NCBI GenBank assembly: GCA_004335735.1
Contig: QAXK01000153.1
Location: 1 to 64,000 of the forward strand
DNA from: Chlorella sp. KRBP
Taxonomy: Eukaryota > Chlorophyta > Trebouxiophyceae > Chlorellales > Chlorellaceae
Length of the DNA: 64,000 nucleotides
Direction: 5' to 3'
The position numbers were made by a program, and so were the translations under genes. Each line of letters opens with the position of its first letter. Within the stretch, counting starts at the first letter, position 1. Shown here piece by piece: positions 1 through 10,554 of this stretch. Under the pieces are notes generated by a model, which did not search any database, was not told where the DNA came from, and saw only the letters and a list, made by a program, of their open reading frames with translations.

Positions 1-9
1 CTGCTGCAG

Positions 10-385
10 CAGCACGTCGCCTGGACGCCTGCACGCTACCCTAACCCTAGCCGCAACCCTAGGCTCAGCACTGCTGATGTGTGGTTGCAGCAGCGCGTGC
101 GGTTGCGCCAGCAGCAGCAGCAGCAGCACGTCGCCTGGACGCCTGCAAGCCACCCTCACCCTAGCCGCAACCCTAGGCTCAGCACTGCTGGTGTGTGTCT
201 GCAGCAGGGCGTGCCGTTGCGCCGGCTGCTGCAGCAGCACGTCGCCTTGACGCGTGCACGCCACTCTAACCCTAGCCGCAACCCCAGGCTCATCACTGCT
301 GATGTGTGGCTGCAGCAGCGCGTGCGATTGCGCCAGAGCAGCGCCGGCAGCAGCACGTTGCCTGGACGCGTGTACGCCACCCAAC
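10..385. repeat. Tandem ~114-bp repeat with telomere-like motifs
   Basis: A unit beginning CACGTCGCC (CACGTTGCC in the last copy) starts at 13, 127, 238 and 354, so the periods are 114, 111 and 116 bp. Three full copies and one partial copy are visible, and the array probably continues to the left of the window. Each full copy carries a CCCTAACCCTAG-type or degenerate stretch, then AGCACTGCTGATGTGTG, then CAGCAGCGCGTGCG and a CAG run that varies in length between copies. The open frames across it reflect repeat composition and show no protein family. This may be a subtelomeric or dispersed satellite. The telomere-like core is short and degenerate, so a true chromosome end is not shown. Confidence 0.8.
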
Positions 386-469
386 CCGATGCTGAGCCTT
401 GTTCCGCAATCGCCCCACACAGCGACAGCGTGGTCCCCACTCTCACAGGAAAGGCGGCATCCTGAAGGG

Positions 470-740
470 AGTGCAGCACGTCACGTCCATGCTGTGCTCC
501 CCTTGCTCGCCAGCTGCTCCCTCCGCAGCTCAGGGATGGCGGCGTACCGTCCGTGGGCGCATGGCCCCACCTCTCACAGCACAGGCGCAGGTCCAGGCGT
601 GGCGACATGTTAGCAGGCCTTTTAGTGTGCCTGCACTTGCGATCTGTCGTTGTGGCCCCCCACGTGATGCCGTACACGTTTTCGAATGATTCACCGAGAG
701 CAAGCGCGCACTCGCGGCATACGCATTTCCACCACGAAGG
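470..740. other. Upstream region of the 741-2335 gene, no feature seen
   Basis: GC-rich sequence between the tandem array and the first confident start codon. Several overlapping frames are open but none resembles a protein family or continues through plausible splice sites. It probably holds the promoter and 5' UTR of the gene at 741. Confidence 0.4.
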
Positions 741-2335
741 ATGGGTTCGTGCCTGTCCCGCGGCGACGACGAGCCCACGTCCTTTGGTGGCTCAGGCGCG
801 ACGACCGCTTCCATCCTCTCAGCCGTGTCGCGCAAGGCCTCCGGGCAGCAGCAAGCCGCTGGGAACCAGCTCCAGGCCAGCAATCCCTTCGGCAGCAAGC
901 CGGGGCACAAGCACCACAGCACCTCATCTGCTGATGTCAAGGTCCGAGTGGCCGAGCCGGACGCACCCAGCAGCAGCAGAAAGCGCAAGACGGTGGTGGT
1001 GGTGGAGGGCGACGCGCTCAGCAAGTCTGGCTCGCTCGGCGTGCCCTCGGCGCTCACCAGCGCGTCGAGCCGGACCAGTCCAGCAGGTGGCCCTCCCAGA
1101 AGCATCCTGAAAAAGGCGCCGCAGCTCAGTGAAGGGACTGGCGGTGAGTGCCTGCAAGCTTGTGACAGTGGCGCATTGTGGCGTTGAGTGTGGGCACGCG
1201 GACATCACGGTCAACCACGCTGGTACGCGATGCGCAATTCGCAGGCACAGCCACGTCGCCAACAACGGTCCTGTCATCCTCACCGCAGCGCAGCAGTGCA
1301 CGCAGCTACAAGGCGGGAGATGGCAAGGGCGCCACCGCTGGGAAGCAGGACGCAGCGGTGGCAGCGGCCGTGCGGCGCATGGCCAAAGTGGAGGAGAAGA
1401 AGCAGCAGAAGGCTGAAGGCCAAGGGCGGCGGCCCGACGATGGCGAGCGTGATGAGATTGGCGACCTGCAGGCCATCCCCGATGAGGAGCTCCTGGCGGC
1501 ACAGGAGGACGACCTGGGCGCTGTGCGGCGCGCACGCAGCATGCCAGCGCGCACCCGCCGGCCAGACTGGGCCTACAAGCATGATGATGACGAGGAGGCC
1601 GAGGGCGATGAGAGCAGCAGCACCAGTGGCAGCAGTGGGAGCCTGTCCCCGTCCGCTAGCTCCACCAGCAGCAGCGGCAACGGGCAGGGCGCGGCAGCGG
1701 CGACGCTTGACAACCCTGTTGCTCACATCCAGGAGCAACACGCAGCGGCGGCGCAGAACAGCCCCGCCCAACCACAAGCACCCCTCGTCGCATCCGCCAG
1801 CTCCAGCAACAACAGGCGCGCCCCGCCCAAGGCCACCCGCTCTTTCAACATGACGAGGCATCCATCGCGCTTCTGCCGTGAGGCCCTGTTCCAGCACGAG
1901 GACCCTGCAGAAGGCACCCAGTTGAGGGTGTCGCCCTCGGACGTGCACACATCCACCACCACGGCACTGGCGGGAAGCAAGAGCATGCCCGCACCCAGGC
2001 GCAGTGCGGGGGGCATGGTGGACGGGGCGCCTCAGCAGCAGCAGCAGCAGCCATCCTCTGCCACTGGCGACGCCCCTCTTGAGCCGTCCTCCTCAGACGC
2101 ACAGCAACCTGGCACAGAGACGGCGGCGGAGTTCCCGCCAGCACCACCTCAGCAGCACCCTCCACATGGGCCAGCGCACGTCATGCCCCCGCCCATGCTC
2201 CTGCCCGCCCCTCCTCCTCGCCGACGCCGGCCCCGCCGTGCAGCCACGGAGCGCAGCCTGCACCAAAAGGTGCTGCTGACGGCACAGCACCAGCAGCTGA
2301 TGAGCAGCTCACAGTTCCGCTGGCCGGGCATTTGA
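741..2335 (+). CDS. Unknown protein with N-myristoylation/palmitoylation signal
   Basis: Two exons, 741-1143 and 1245-2335, separated by an intron with a GTGAGT donor and a GCAG acceptor that restores frame, giving 497 aa. The start MGSCLSRGDD fits an N-myristoylation consensus (Gly2, Ser6) with Cys4 available for palmitoylation, so the product is likely tethered to a membrane, possibly the plasma or ciliary membrane. The rest is mostly low complexity. There is a basic RKRK at about residue 75, an Arg/Lys/Glu-rich helix-prone stretch around 165-215, an acidic DDDEEAEGDE patch, Ser-rich runs, a short polyQ and a Pro/Arg-rich C terminus. I recognise no catalytic domain. The only conserved-looking block is RSFNMTRHPSRFCREALF. 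The start is supported by the acylation motif. Function is unknown. Confidence 0.7.
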
Positions 2336-3276
2336 AGACCTCTGACTATTGGAACGAATACCGGACACCGGCTCCCCGCCGCGCCTGCCTGAAGAGTCCA
2401 CATGTAGTACATGACTAATCGACGCACGTCGACCCCCTTGCTGTACTGCCGCTGTCGTCACCTGAACAATTTCCTCTACTGTTTCACTGCTGCTGCTGCT
2501 GCTGCCTCGGATCTTCTCAATGTACCCATACTGGGGCCTTGCGCGCTGCGCGCTTGCACGTGTTGCGGGAATGGAAGCAAAGTACAGTTGCAATCCCTCT
2601 CTGCCACGGCCCTGTCCTAGCAGGCCTGAGAGGCAGGAGGGCACAGCAAGTCGTCTCGGGCAGTGCTCATCGCAAGGCATGCCCCGCTAAGGGAGAGGCA
2701 GCAGCAGTCTGTGTGTCCGCACATCCATCGATACCCCCAAACCCACCCGCCTGTATGAAGTGCGCCTGCCCTGCGGTCACTGTCAGCGTCATGGTGGTGA
2801 GGCTCAGTATTCACCGTCGTACATACAACACACATGGTACCACCGTCCGCCCAACCGGGGGCAACGCCGTCCCTCCTCACACGAGGACCACGATAGAGCA
2901 AACAAACAAACAAACAAACGACGTCATAACGATCACGGCGATCGTGCTACCTGTGGCAGTCAGAAGAACAAGGAAACAGTGAGGTGGCGAGCTGGAAGGG
3001 ATTTGCTTGGGACTGTAAAACAAGTGGCAGCGGCAGCCACAAAGACCAGCGTGTCCCCAGCACCGCCGCTACGCGCCGGTGCAACGGCAGCACGGCAGCG
3101 TCGGCAGAGAAGCGAGAGCAAGAACACACAGCTGTCTTGTAGCACGCCGCAGACGATGTCGCCAATGCTAATGCGCGTGCCTCATCATGCTGCAGGACAT
3201 TTCTGGTGGAAAGCTGTCGAGGGGGGGAAGCAACGTGGCGCTGCACAGCACCCAGTACCCCGCGCCGCCTCCTTGA
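2336..3276. other. Intergenic region between convergent genes
   Basis: Expected to hold the 3' UTRs of the 741-2335 (+) and 3277-4601 (-) genes. It contains an (AAAC)n microsatellite at about 2899-2919 and a TGTAA on the plus strand near 3015, about 680 bases past the stop codon of the first gene, which is far for a poly(A) signal. No further gene is seen. Confidence 0.5.
2899..2919. repeat. (AAAC)n microsatellite
   Basis: About five tandem copies of a CAAA/AAAC tetranucleotide in the intergenic region between convergent genes. Confidence 0.85.
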
Positions 3277-4601
3277 CTATGAGGGCGACTTTGGCGAGCG
3301 GGTGGTGGTGGTGCTGGTGCCGCTGAGGCCCAGGATGGCCGCCAGGGGCTTGACCGTGGAGGCATACGCATTGCTGGCCACCCGCTGCACGCCCCGCTGC
3401 ATGCGCCCGCCTTGCTTTTCCAGCGTCGCCGCCACCCTGCAGAGCAAAAGGATTAGCAACCGGGCGGTGAGGGCAAGCACACCAGCGCCTACACCCCCGT
3501 CTTCCCCTAGCCTCTGCCGCCGAGGCCGCCAAAGCACGCCTCTCCGTGTGCAGCTGCCCTTGCCCTCCGCGCCTGCGCACCTGGCCTGCAACTCGTCCAG
3601 GTCCTTTGGCAGCGGCTTGAGCTTGACGGGCCCCTCGTTGCACAGGGCCGTGTGCATCACCGACACGTTCTGCGCTGCCTTGGCAAACAGGCGCATCACG
3701 ACGGCGCCCGGCTGCTGCTGCTGCTGCTCTGTGCCGTCCTGCGCAAACAGCGACGTGCTGTCGTGCGCGCCCTTGCTGCTCGCCTGGCCCGCCCATGCGC
3801 TGTTGTCGCCAGTGCTGTTGCCCTGCTGAGAGGGAACTGCTGGGCCGTGCAGCACCACCTGCAAGCCAGGGGCACGTGTGGCGTCGCCGGGCGTCACGCG
3901 TGACAGCGCCTCCGCGCAGCGCGTCATCTCGCAGGGTTTCTGCAGCCAGGCACCTGCACTGGCCTCCCACTGCCCGCCTCAAGGCTGCGCGCACGGATTG
4001 TTGCTGCAGCCTGTGCGCACCTCGATGCCTTCACAGTGCGGCAACAGGGAGGGCGAGGCGCTGGAGAAGGACGAGTAGCCCACGCACACCATCTGCGCAG
4101 GGAACGCGACGCACCAGGGGCAACGCACGCTCGCTTGCTGCACGCAGCTCGAGCAAAAACCTGCCGCCACGCCAGCGTCAACAGCCGCAAGGAGCCCGTG
4201 CCCAGCCTTGCGCGTGATCTCGCTGCAGCCAGTGAGGCCCTCGCGAGCGCACCTTGAAGTTTTGGGCCGGCGCCTGGTGCTCGGAGTCGTCTTTCTGCTG
4301 CGGGCTGGGCTCTGCAGTGGCGCTTGCCACGGCGCTGGCTTCCTCCTTGCCCGCACTGGCGGCGCTGGCGTGGTGCTGCTGGTCCTCCCGCACCTGGCTG
4401 AAGCCCAGGCAAACCTGCGCGGGCAGTGCTCGCCCAGCTTCGTCTGAAGACACTTTCGTCGAAAGGCCGAACAGGGGTTCGAACCGCGCAGCCGCCACGC
4501 ACCGGCACTGCGCCCGTCTGCTGCATGAAGGCGCTGTAGTAGAGGAAGCCCACGCAGTCGTAGCGCTTCCCCACGGGGAGGGCTGGAGCCATCGCGACCA
4601 T
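3277..4601 (-). CDS. Unknown 259-aa protein, C-terminal helical region
   Basis: Four exons on the minus strand, 4601-4503, 4414-4253, 3939-3581 and 3436-3277, all joining in phase at GTGCG-type donors and CAG acceptors. The start is MVAMAPALPVGKRYDC, with a second ATG nine bases in. The N-terminal segment GFLYYSAFMQQTG is followed by a Ser/Ala/Glu/Gln-rich linker with a short polyQ (about 140-150). After that comes a helix-prone block, LFAKAAQNVSVMHTAL, then LPKDLDELQARVAATLEKQ, and a Thr/Ser tail. The layout (short hydrophobic N terminus, linker, C-terminal coiled coil) loosely recalls small Mediator subunits such as MED21, but no signature is decisive and I do not assign it. It is divergent from CCDC40 with 321 bp between start codons. 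The structure is reasonably sure and the identity is not. Confidence 0.55.
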
Positions 4602-4922
4602 ATCGAGCAGCGAATCAGGGTCGCAGAGGCGCTGAGCTCGCTGCCGCACGCCGTGAATCCCGACGTAAACGCCTCCTGCGTGCTCCTGTGCTCTCAAGAT
4701 CCGTGTGCCCCTCTTCCACGTTCCCCCTCCTCGTTCCCCAAGCCGCTGGCGGCACACATGGATGTACGGCCACAGAACACTCCATTCCAAGCACCACCAC
4801 TCCTCCACCACCTCTTGCAGCGCTCGCACCACCTCGCACAGCTCGTGGGCCTCGGGCGGGCACTCGACCCGGACCTCGAAGCGAAGCCCAGCGCACCGCA
4901 GAACCCAGGGCGCGCAGCAGCA
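4602..4922. promoter_or_regulatory. Divergent intergenic region upstream of CCDC40
   Basis: 321 bp separate the start codons of the minus-strand unknown gene and plus-strand CCDC40, so both promoters and 5' UTRs must share it unless a non-coding first exon lies elsewhere. I see no clear TATA box. A minus-strand open frame runs through the region, but its protein is the antisense of CCDC40 coding sequence further along. Confidence 0.45.
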
Positions 4923-7900
4923 ATGGCGGACGAGGAGCCTCCTCTCGCGGGCCCGGAGGACGCGGAGGACGCCGGCATTTTCACGGCCGATGGCGCGATG
5001 CACCCCGAGCACCCGCTGCTCGCCAGGGCGCAGGCCGCGCTCAAGAAGCAGCTGCAGGGGGAGCAGCAGCGCCTGCAGGAGGAGCTCCGGGAGAAGCAAA
5101 TCATGGTCAATGTGAGAGCGCACGCGAGAGCACGCGTCCACATCCAGCGGGCGGCCATGCACGCACCTGCCAGAGGGGCGCAGCGCAGCCTGCTCCTCGC
5201 TCGGAGCGCTGCTGGGAGCACACAGTGTCGTGCTGCTGCTGCCGTGCTGTGTGCAGAACGTGGCCACCAAGCGCGAGAGCGTGGGCGTGGAGCTGTACGG
5301 CTTCCAGCAAAACCTGGCCAAGCTGCAGCTGCAGCTCGAGCAGACGCACCAGAACCACCAAATCATCAACCGCGTGCGCCTCCAGGTGCGGGAGGCTCTG
5401 TATCCGCGGGTGGCATCGGCTGTGACCACCACGCTCTGCCGCTGGTGCTGACCTTGCACACCGCTGCCGCGTGTAAATGGACAGGCCGAGGAGGACCTGC
5501 AGACGCTGCGCCGTAACCTGGAGCAGTCAGACCTGGAGACCAAGGGCACCCGTGCAGAGGTGAGAGAGGACAGCCGGCCAGTACCCTAGCGGCCACCTCG
5601 TCAGCCTGTGAGGGGCCGCCTGCCTCAACCAGATGTCCCCTGCGGCGGCGGAACATGCGTGCAGGTCGAGAAGAACCAGCTGGAGCTTGACCGGCTCGCC
5701 GCCACGCTCAAGCAAGTGGAGGCGTACAACGAGGCGATGAAGGGCGAGATTGCCGTGACGCGCCGCGCCGCCTACGCTGCCGAGGACGCCGTGTCACGCC
5801 TGGAGAAGGACAAGCTGCAGCAGGACTTCCGCATCGACGACCTGCAGGGCGGCATCAAGAGCTTCCAGCAGCAGCTGCAGCTGCTCACCGCGCAGGTGGA
5901 GGCGCAGGCACGTGAGACGCGTGCGGCGCTCGAGACGCTGGCGGAGGCGGAGACGGAGATGGCGACGGTGCACTTTGAGAAGAAGCAGCTGGTGGCGCAG
6001 TGGCGCAGCAGCCTGCTCGCCATCTCCAAGTGAGACGCGGGGTTGAAGTCAAGTTGATGGCGTCGGGTGCGTCATGACGTGCGGCCCTTGCACTGACTTG
6101 CGCTGCCGTAACTGTGCCTCCTGACCACCAGGCGTGATGAGGCGCTGGCTTCCATCCAGGACGCGCTGCGTGAGCAGCAGCAGCAGGAGCTCAGCATCAC
6201 TTCGGAGATCCGCGGGTACAAGAAGGACATTGTCAAGCAGCAGCTGGCCAACGAGCAGGTGCGGCCTCGCGTCAGAGTTTCAAAAGCTGGTTCAAAGCCA
6301 GCACAGTTTTGGCTTACTTAGTGCCACACACACACTGAGACGTGCACTGCGTGATGCCCTGGCCCCCACGCAGGTGACGGCTGTGCTCAAGAAGGTGGAG
6401 GCGGAGGCCGGGTTTGTGGGCAAGCAGATTGAGACGGTGCTTGAGAAGCAGCAGCAGCTAGCCGAGGTCCTGGCCAAGCTCACGCGCTCGCTCGAGCACA
6501 CCGAGGCACAGATGAGGCAGCAGCAGACAGAGGCCAAGGCGCTCAGCGGCGAGACGGAGGCTGTGGACCGTGCACAAACCAAGGTATGCAGTGCGGCAGG
6601 CCGTTCTGGGGCTCGCTTGCTGGTGGAGCACACGGTATAGCATGCTGATCAGTTGCGGTGTGCGCGCCCCCGCGCGCTCACCTGTCGTGCAGGTTGCGCA
6701 AGAGCTGCGGGCCATTGAGGAGGAGATGCTTGTGACGCTCAGCAGTCAGACCACCACCGAGAAGAGCAGCAGTGAGTGGAAGGGTCGCCTTGTTGGCTGG
6801 CGCTGACCCTGATGCGATGTAGGGCTGCGCGCTGACACGAGGCGCCAACCCATACTGCATGCGATATGTGATATTGTTTTTGGCATCTGCTTGCCAGACA
6901 TGGCTGTACCAGATGTAAAGCTCACCACACACACCTGGTGTTTGGCATGGATGGGTCCCGCCTGCAGACAAGACGCTCAATGACATCCGCGCTCTTCGCA
7001 AGAAGGTCCGAGAGGAGGAGCTGGGAGTGGTGGACGCACAGAACGAGCTGGCCAAGCTGCAGGTGCGTGCGGCTCCACTGGGGGCCTGGCTCAGGATGCG
7101 CTCTGCAGGCTAGCACCGTGGACTGGGGCCGTGCCTGCCACTGGTCCAACCTCTGCGCCGTCCACCCTCCTCCTGGCCGCTTGCTGTGCAGGTGGACATC
7201 CTCAACACTGAGGCGCACAACACGCGGCTGGCCGACACGCTCAAGCTGCTGGACGAGGAGCTTGCTGACAAGGCGGCGGCGGTGGAGAAGTACGAGCTGG
7301 AGATCAAGCGGCGCAACGACGAGATTGAGAAGAAGACGCGGGAGATCGACCTGCTCAACCGCAGGTGCGCGTCTGGGCTAGGGTTGGGGCAAGGCGGAAC
7401 GTGTGGGTGCACGCCAGGGCCGCTTGCAGCTCACATCCTGCACTGGTTCAACAGTGGATTGCTGCTGATGCGCCCACTCGCAGGCTCGAAAAGCTCAATG
7501 GTGGCGTGGAGAGCGAGGAGACGGGGCCCCTGGAGGCAACCATCAAGAACCTGCAGCGCGAGATCGACAACAAGGTACGGGGGGCCTGGCAGCGCATCAT
7601 TGTCATTGTCTTGCGTGGCAGTGCGCTCGTGCTGCGCACGTGGCAAGATGTGCCTCAGCACCGCGCTGCCTGTGCCTTGCTGTGTGTGTGCTCACAGAAC
7701 CAGGAGTCCAAGGAGATGCAGCGGCGGTGGATTGCCGCCCAGACCGAGCTGGTGGCGCTGCAGAACGACAACGCAGCGGCCGTGGAGACAGTGACCCGCA
7801 TGCGGGCGGAGGAGACGGTGCTGTTCCAGAAGAAGCGCCGGCTGGAGGCTGCCTTGGAGGGGCACCAAAAGGACATCCGCGGGCTCAACACGTCCATGGG

Positions 7901-9079
7901 GCGGCTGCACGTGCAGCTGCAGCGCGTCAACGGGCTGATTGCCAGCAACGCCGCGGCGCGTGAGACCCTGGCTGAGGACAACCTGCAGCTGGAGTCACGC
8001 ATCGCCGGCGACCTGCGGGACATGGAGGTGGAGGCGGCCAGCCTGTCCGGCCAGATTGAGGAGGGGCGGCAGCAGAAGCGCGACGTGCTGGCCGAGGTGG
8101 TGGAGGTGGAGCGCCAAATCATGCTGTGGGAGCGTAAGCTCATCCTGGAGAAAGAGATGCGTGAGGTGCTGGACCCCACGGTGGGGCAGGACGTGGTGGG
8201 CGAGATGAAGCGGGAGATCCACCGCATGCAGCTCAGGCACGGGGAGCTCATGCGCCTGCAGGATAAGCTCATGGCGGTGAGTGGGGCGCGGGGGCACACG
8301 GGGGCCAGGGTAGGGTTGGACGTTCGGCCACGATGACCAAGGCACGCGTGCTGCCGTGCGTGGGTTCTCAACACATGGCTTGCCCGCCACTGCTTGTGCC
8401 ATTCTGCCGCAGGACCTGGAGCGTTCCTTGTCCAAGCGCGAGCTCATTGCCGTCAAGGGCCGCGCCACCATGGCGCGCGCCAAGCAGGCGGCACCTGGTG
8501 GGCGGCTGAGCAAGGACACCAACGCGGCCATGACCAAGGGGCAGCTCACCAAGGCCATGTCAGACCTGGAGCGCAGCGTGCGGGACACGCACAAAGAGGT
8601 GAGAGCGGCTGTGGCAAGCCTTATCTTTCGCGCCTTTGCCTGAGCGCACGCTGCAACTCAGCTTTGCGCTGCCGTGGTGGTGTTTGCATCTGTAGCTCCA
8701 AGCAACGGACAGCCGGCTGCTTTCACTGGAGGCGCAACGCGAGGAGCTGCAGAGTGCCGCCACGGAGGCGGACCAGGCGTGTGGGGAGCTGCGGTCACGC
8801 GAGCAGGTGCTGCAGGCGGAGCTCTCACAAGCTCTGGCCAACAAGTACAAGCTGCTCCTGGCCACCAGCCGGCAGCAGAAGCAATCCAAGCGGTTTGAGG
8901 ACATGGCGTCAGGGCGGTACCGGCCACTGGTGGAGGACGTGAGCCTGCTGGACGGGGAGGTGACGGCGGCGGGGTCACGGCTAGAGGCGCTCCTGGGCGT
9001 GTGCTCAGCCATCCGCGACATGGTGCCCCAGCTGGCGGGCGAGCTGGACAAGATTCTGTGTCATGTGACCGAGGTGTGA
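4923..9079 (+). CDS. CCDC40: CCDC40/FAP172 axonemal ruler coiled-coil protein
   Basis: Thirteen exons: 4923-5111, 5257-5385, 5485-5559, 5665-6029, 6132-6258, 6374-6583, 6693-6771, 6968-7062, 7192-7364, 7484-7574, 7698-8276, 8413-8598, 8696-9079. All junctions keep phase and give 893 aa. After a short acidic N terminus the protein is almost continuous coiled coil. Collinear blocks match the CCDC40 family: HPLLARAQAALKKQL, VGVELYGFQQNLAKLQ, KQLVAQWRSSL, ETGPLEATIKNLQREID, VERQIMLWERKLILEKEM and MKREIHRMQLRHGELM. CCDC40 pairs with CCDC39 to form the 96-nm ruler that places inner dynein arms and the nexin-dynein regulatory complex on outer doublets; its Chlamydomonas orthologue is FAP172 (PF7). 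The gene therefore shows that the organism builds motile cilia. The call rests on family knowledge and clear block-by-block similarity. Confidence 0.93.
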
Positions 9080-9221
9080 GGCTAGCGTTGCTCTGGTGCA
9101 ACTGCAAAAGTCCTGGCGGTTCCGTTTGACAAGCCTCATGGCCTCCAAGATCACATGACATCTTGCAGCCGATGTTAAGCGCGTACGCACACGAGGGGCA
9201 AGCGGCGCCTAAACGCAGCGT

Positions 9222-10330
9222 CTAGAGGCCGTGCTTCTCCACCAGCACAAACAAAGGCGTGTCCTGGATCTTGGACCGCCCATGGAGGTCAGGCAGCTCA
9301 ATCACCACAGCCGTCTCAAGCACCTGCGCGCCCGCCTTCTCTGCGCGCATCAAGCCCAGGCCAAAGCGCGCCCTTTGAGTCAGCAATGTCCACAGCATGT
9401 CAGAGGCAGGCTGCCGCTTGCCCCGGCGCTCCCTGCACCTCGCACGAGCAGGGCACTCACTGATGAGGTTGATGCCGGCGTTGAGCGTGCCGCCCGTGGC
9501 AATGAGGTCGTCCACCAGCACCACGCGCTGGCCGGGCTTGACGTGCCCCTCGTGCATCTCAATCGTGTCAGTGCTGTACTCGGTGATGTAGCTCTCACTA
9601 ATCTTGGCACCTGTGCACGAGGGCAGAGAGGGACTGCTTGCGCCAGCATTGCTTTGCTGAAGCAGCAGGCCAGCTCCAACGTGACGTGTTCCCACAAGAG
9701 GACTCGCACGCGCACCTGGCAGCTTGCCCGGCTTGCGCAGGGGCACAAAGGCGACGCCGAGCGCCAGCGCCAGGGGTGCACCGAAGATGAGCCCGCGCGC
9801 CTCAAAGCCTGCAGCCAGGTGGAGCAGGTGCTGTCCTGCTAAGATGGCTAAGATCAAGCACCTGGCTGCATGCACACATGCCACACCGCCGGCACGCACC
9901 TGCAACCACGTCGATCTGCTGCCCCTTGTAGCGCTCCACGAACAGGTCAATCACGTACTGGAACGCCTTCGGGTTGAGCATGATGGTGGTCACGTCCCAG
10001 AACAGAATGCCTGGCTTGGGGAAGTCTGCGCGCAGGCCGTGGCGTGCGCAGGACGGCACACTCAAGGCCCACCAAAGTGCGCCGCGCGGGACGCTATGCG
10101 CCCAGCACAGTGCACAGACCTGGGATGCCCCTGATGGACTCGAGGATCAGGGTCTTCTTCTCCTCGTCAGTGACGGCGGCCGCCATCTGTGCTTTCTGCT
10201 CCTGGCTCCGGGTGAGGGTGCTGAGCACCTGGCGGCTCCTCAAAGGTCCCTCAGCAACACGAGCAGACGACGGTCTGGGACGCTGGCTCGCTACTGCACC
10301 GGTGCTGTGATGCACGCGCGCGATCATCAA
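9222..10330 (-). CDS. APRT: Adenine phosphoribosyltransferase
   Basis: Five minus-strand exons, 10330-10120, 10025-9900, 9808-9716, 9610-9461 and 9340-9222, give 232 aa. APRT converts adenine and PRPP to AMP. Visible blocks are DFPKPGILFWDVTTIM, the substrate-binding FEARGLIFGAPLALALG, the PRPP-binding VVLVDDLIATGGT and the C-terminal AGAQVLETAVVIELPDL. The last intron is fixed by the family: joining NAGINLI to KKAGAQVLE uses the AG at 9343-9341, not an upstream AG. Two starts are possible. The ATG at 10330 adds 48 residues rich in Arg, Ser and Ala with few acidic residues, like an organelle-targeting peptide. The ATG at 10186 (MAAAVTDEEKK) gives a standard 184-aa cytosolic enzyme. The gene is divergent from the TatD-type gene, with 224 bp between. 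Confidence 0.93.
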
Positions 10331-10554
10331 CGAATGGCCGACGAGGCGACGGGAGGACTGTCGACACTCTCAACGAGGGCCTGCACAAACAGAAAGGGAG
10401 AGAGAGCGTGGCTTGCAGTGCGATGATGGTGTGTCTTGCGCCTCAGCTACCACCAGCATCTTGCATCGGGAGGCAGCGGGTGTGGTGCACCACGTGCGGC
10501 GCGGCACGCGGGCACTCACAGGCAGCAGCACCAGCAGCAGCACCAGCAGCAGGG
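10331..10554. promoter_or_regulatory. Short divergent promoter region, APRT/TatD
   Basis: Only 224 bp separate the longest APRT start (10330, minus) from the TatD-type start (10555, plus). It must contain both 5' UTRs and probably a bidirectional promoter. Just before 10555 lies a CAGCAGCACCAGCAGCAG run. No TATA box is evident. Confidence 0.45.

Noticed and set aside
1..470. A true telomere end
   Set aside because: CCCTAA motifs are short, degenerate and embedded in a longer repeat unit; no uninterrupted telomere array is present.
79..1105. Several open frames of 70-190 aa before 741 and on the minus strand to 1105
   Set aside because: They follow the tandem repeat or are antisense to the first gene, and none shows a family motif or consistent splice structure.
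3924..5549. 541-aa minus-strand open frame
   Set aside because: Most of it is the antisense of CCDC40 coding exons. Only the part near 4503-4601 looks coding, as the first exon of the 259-aa gene.
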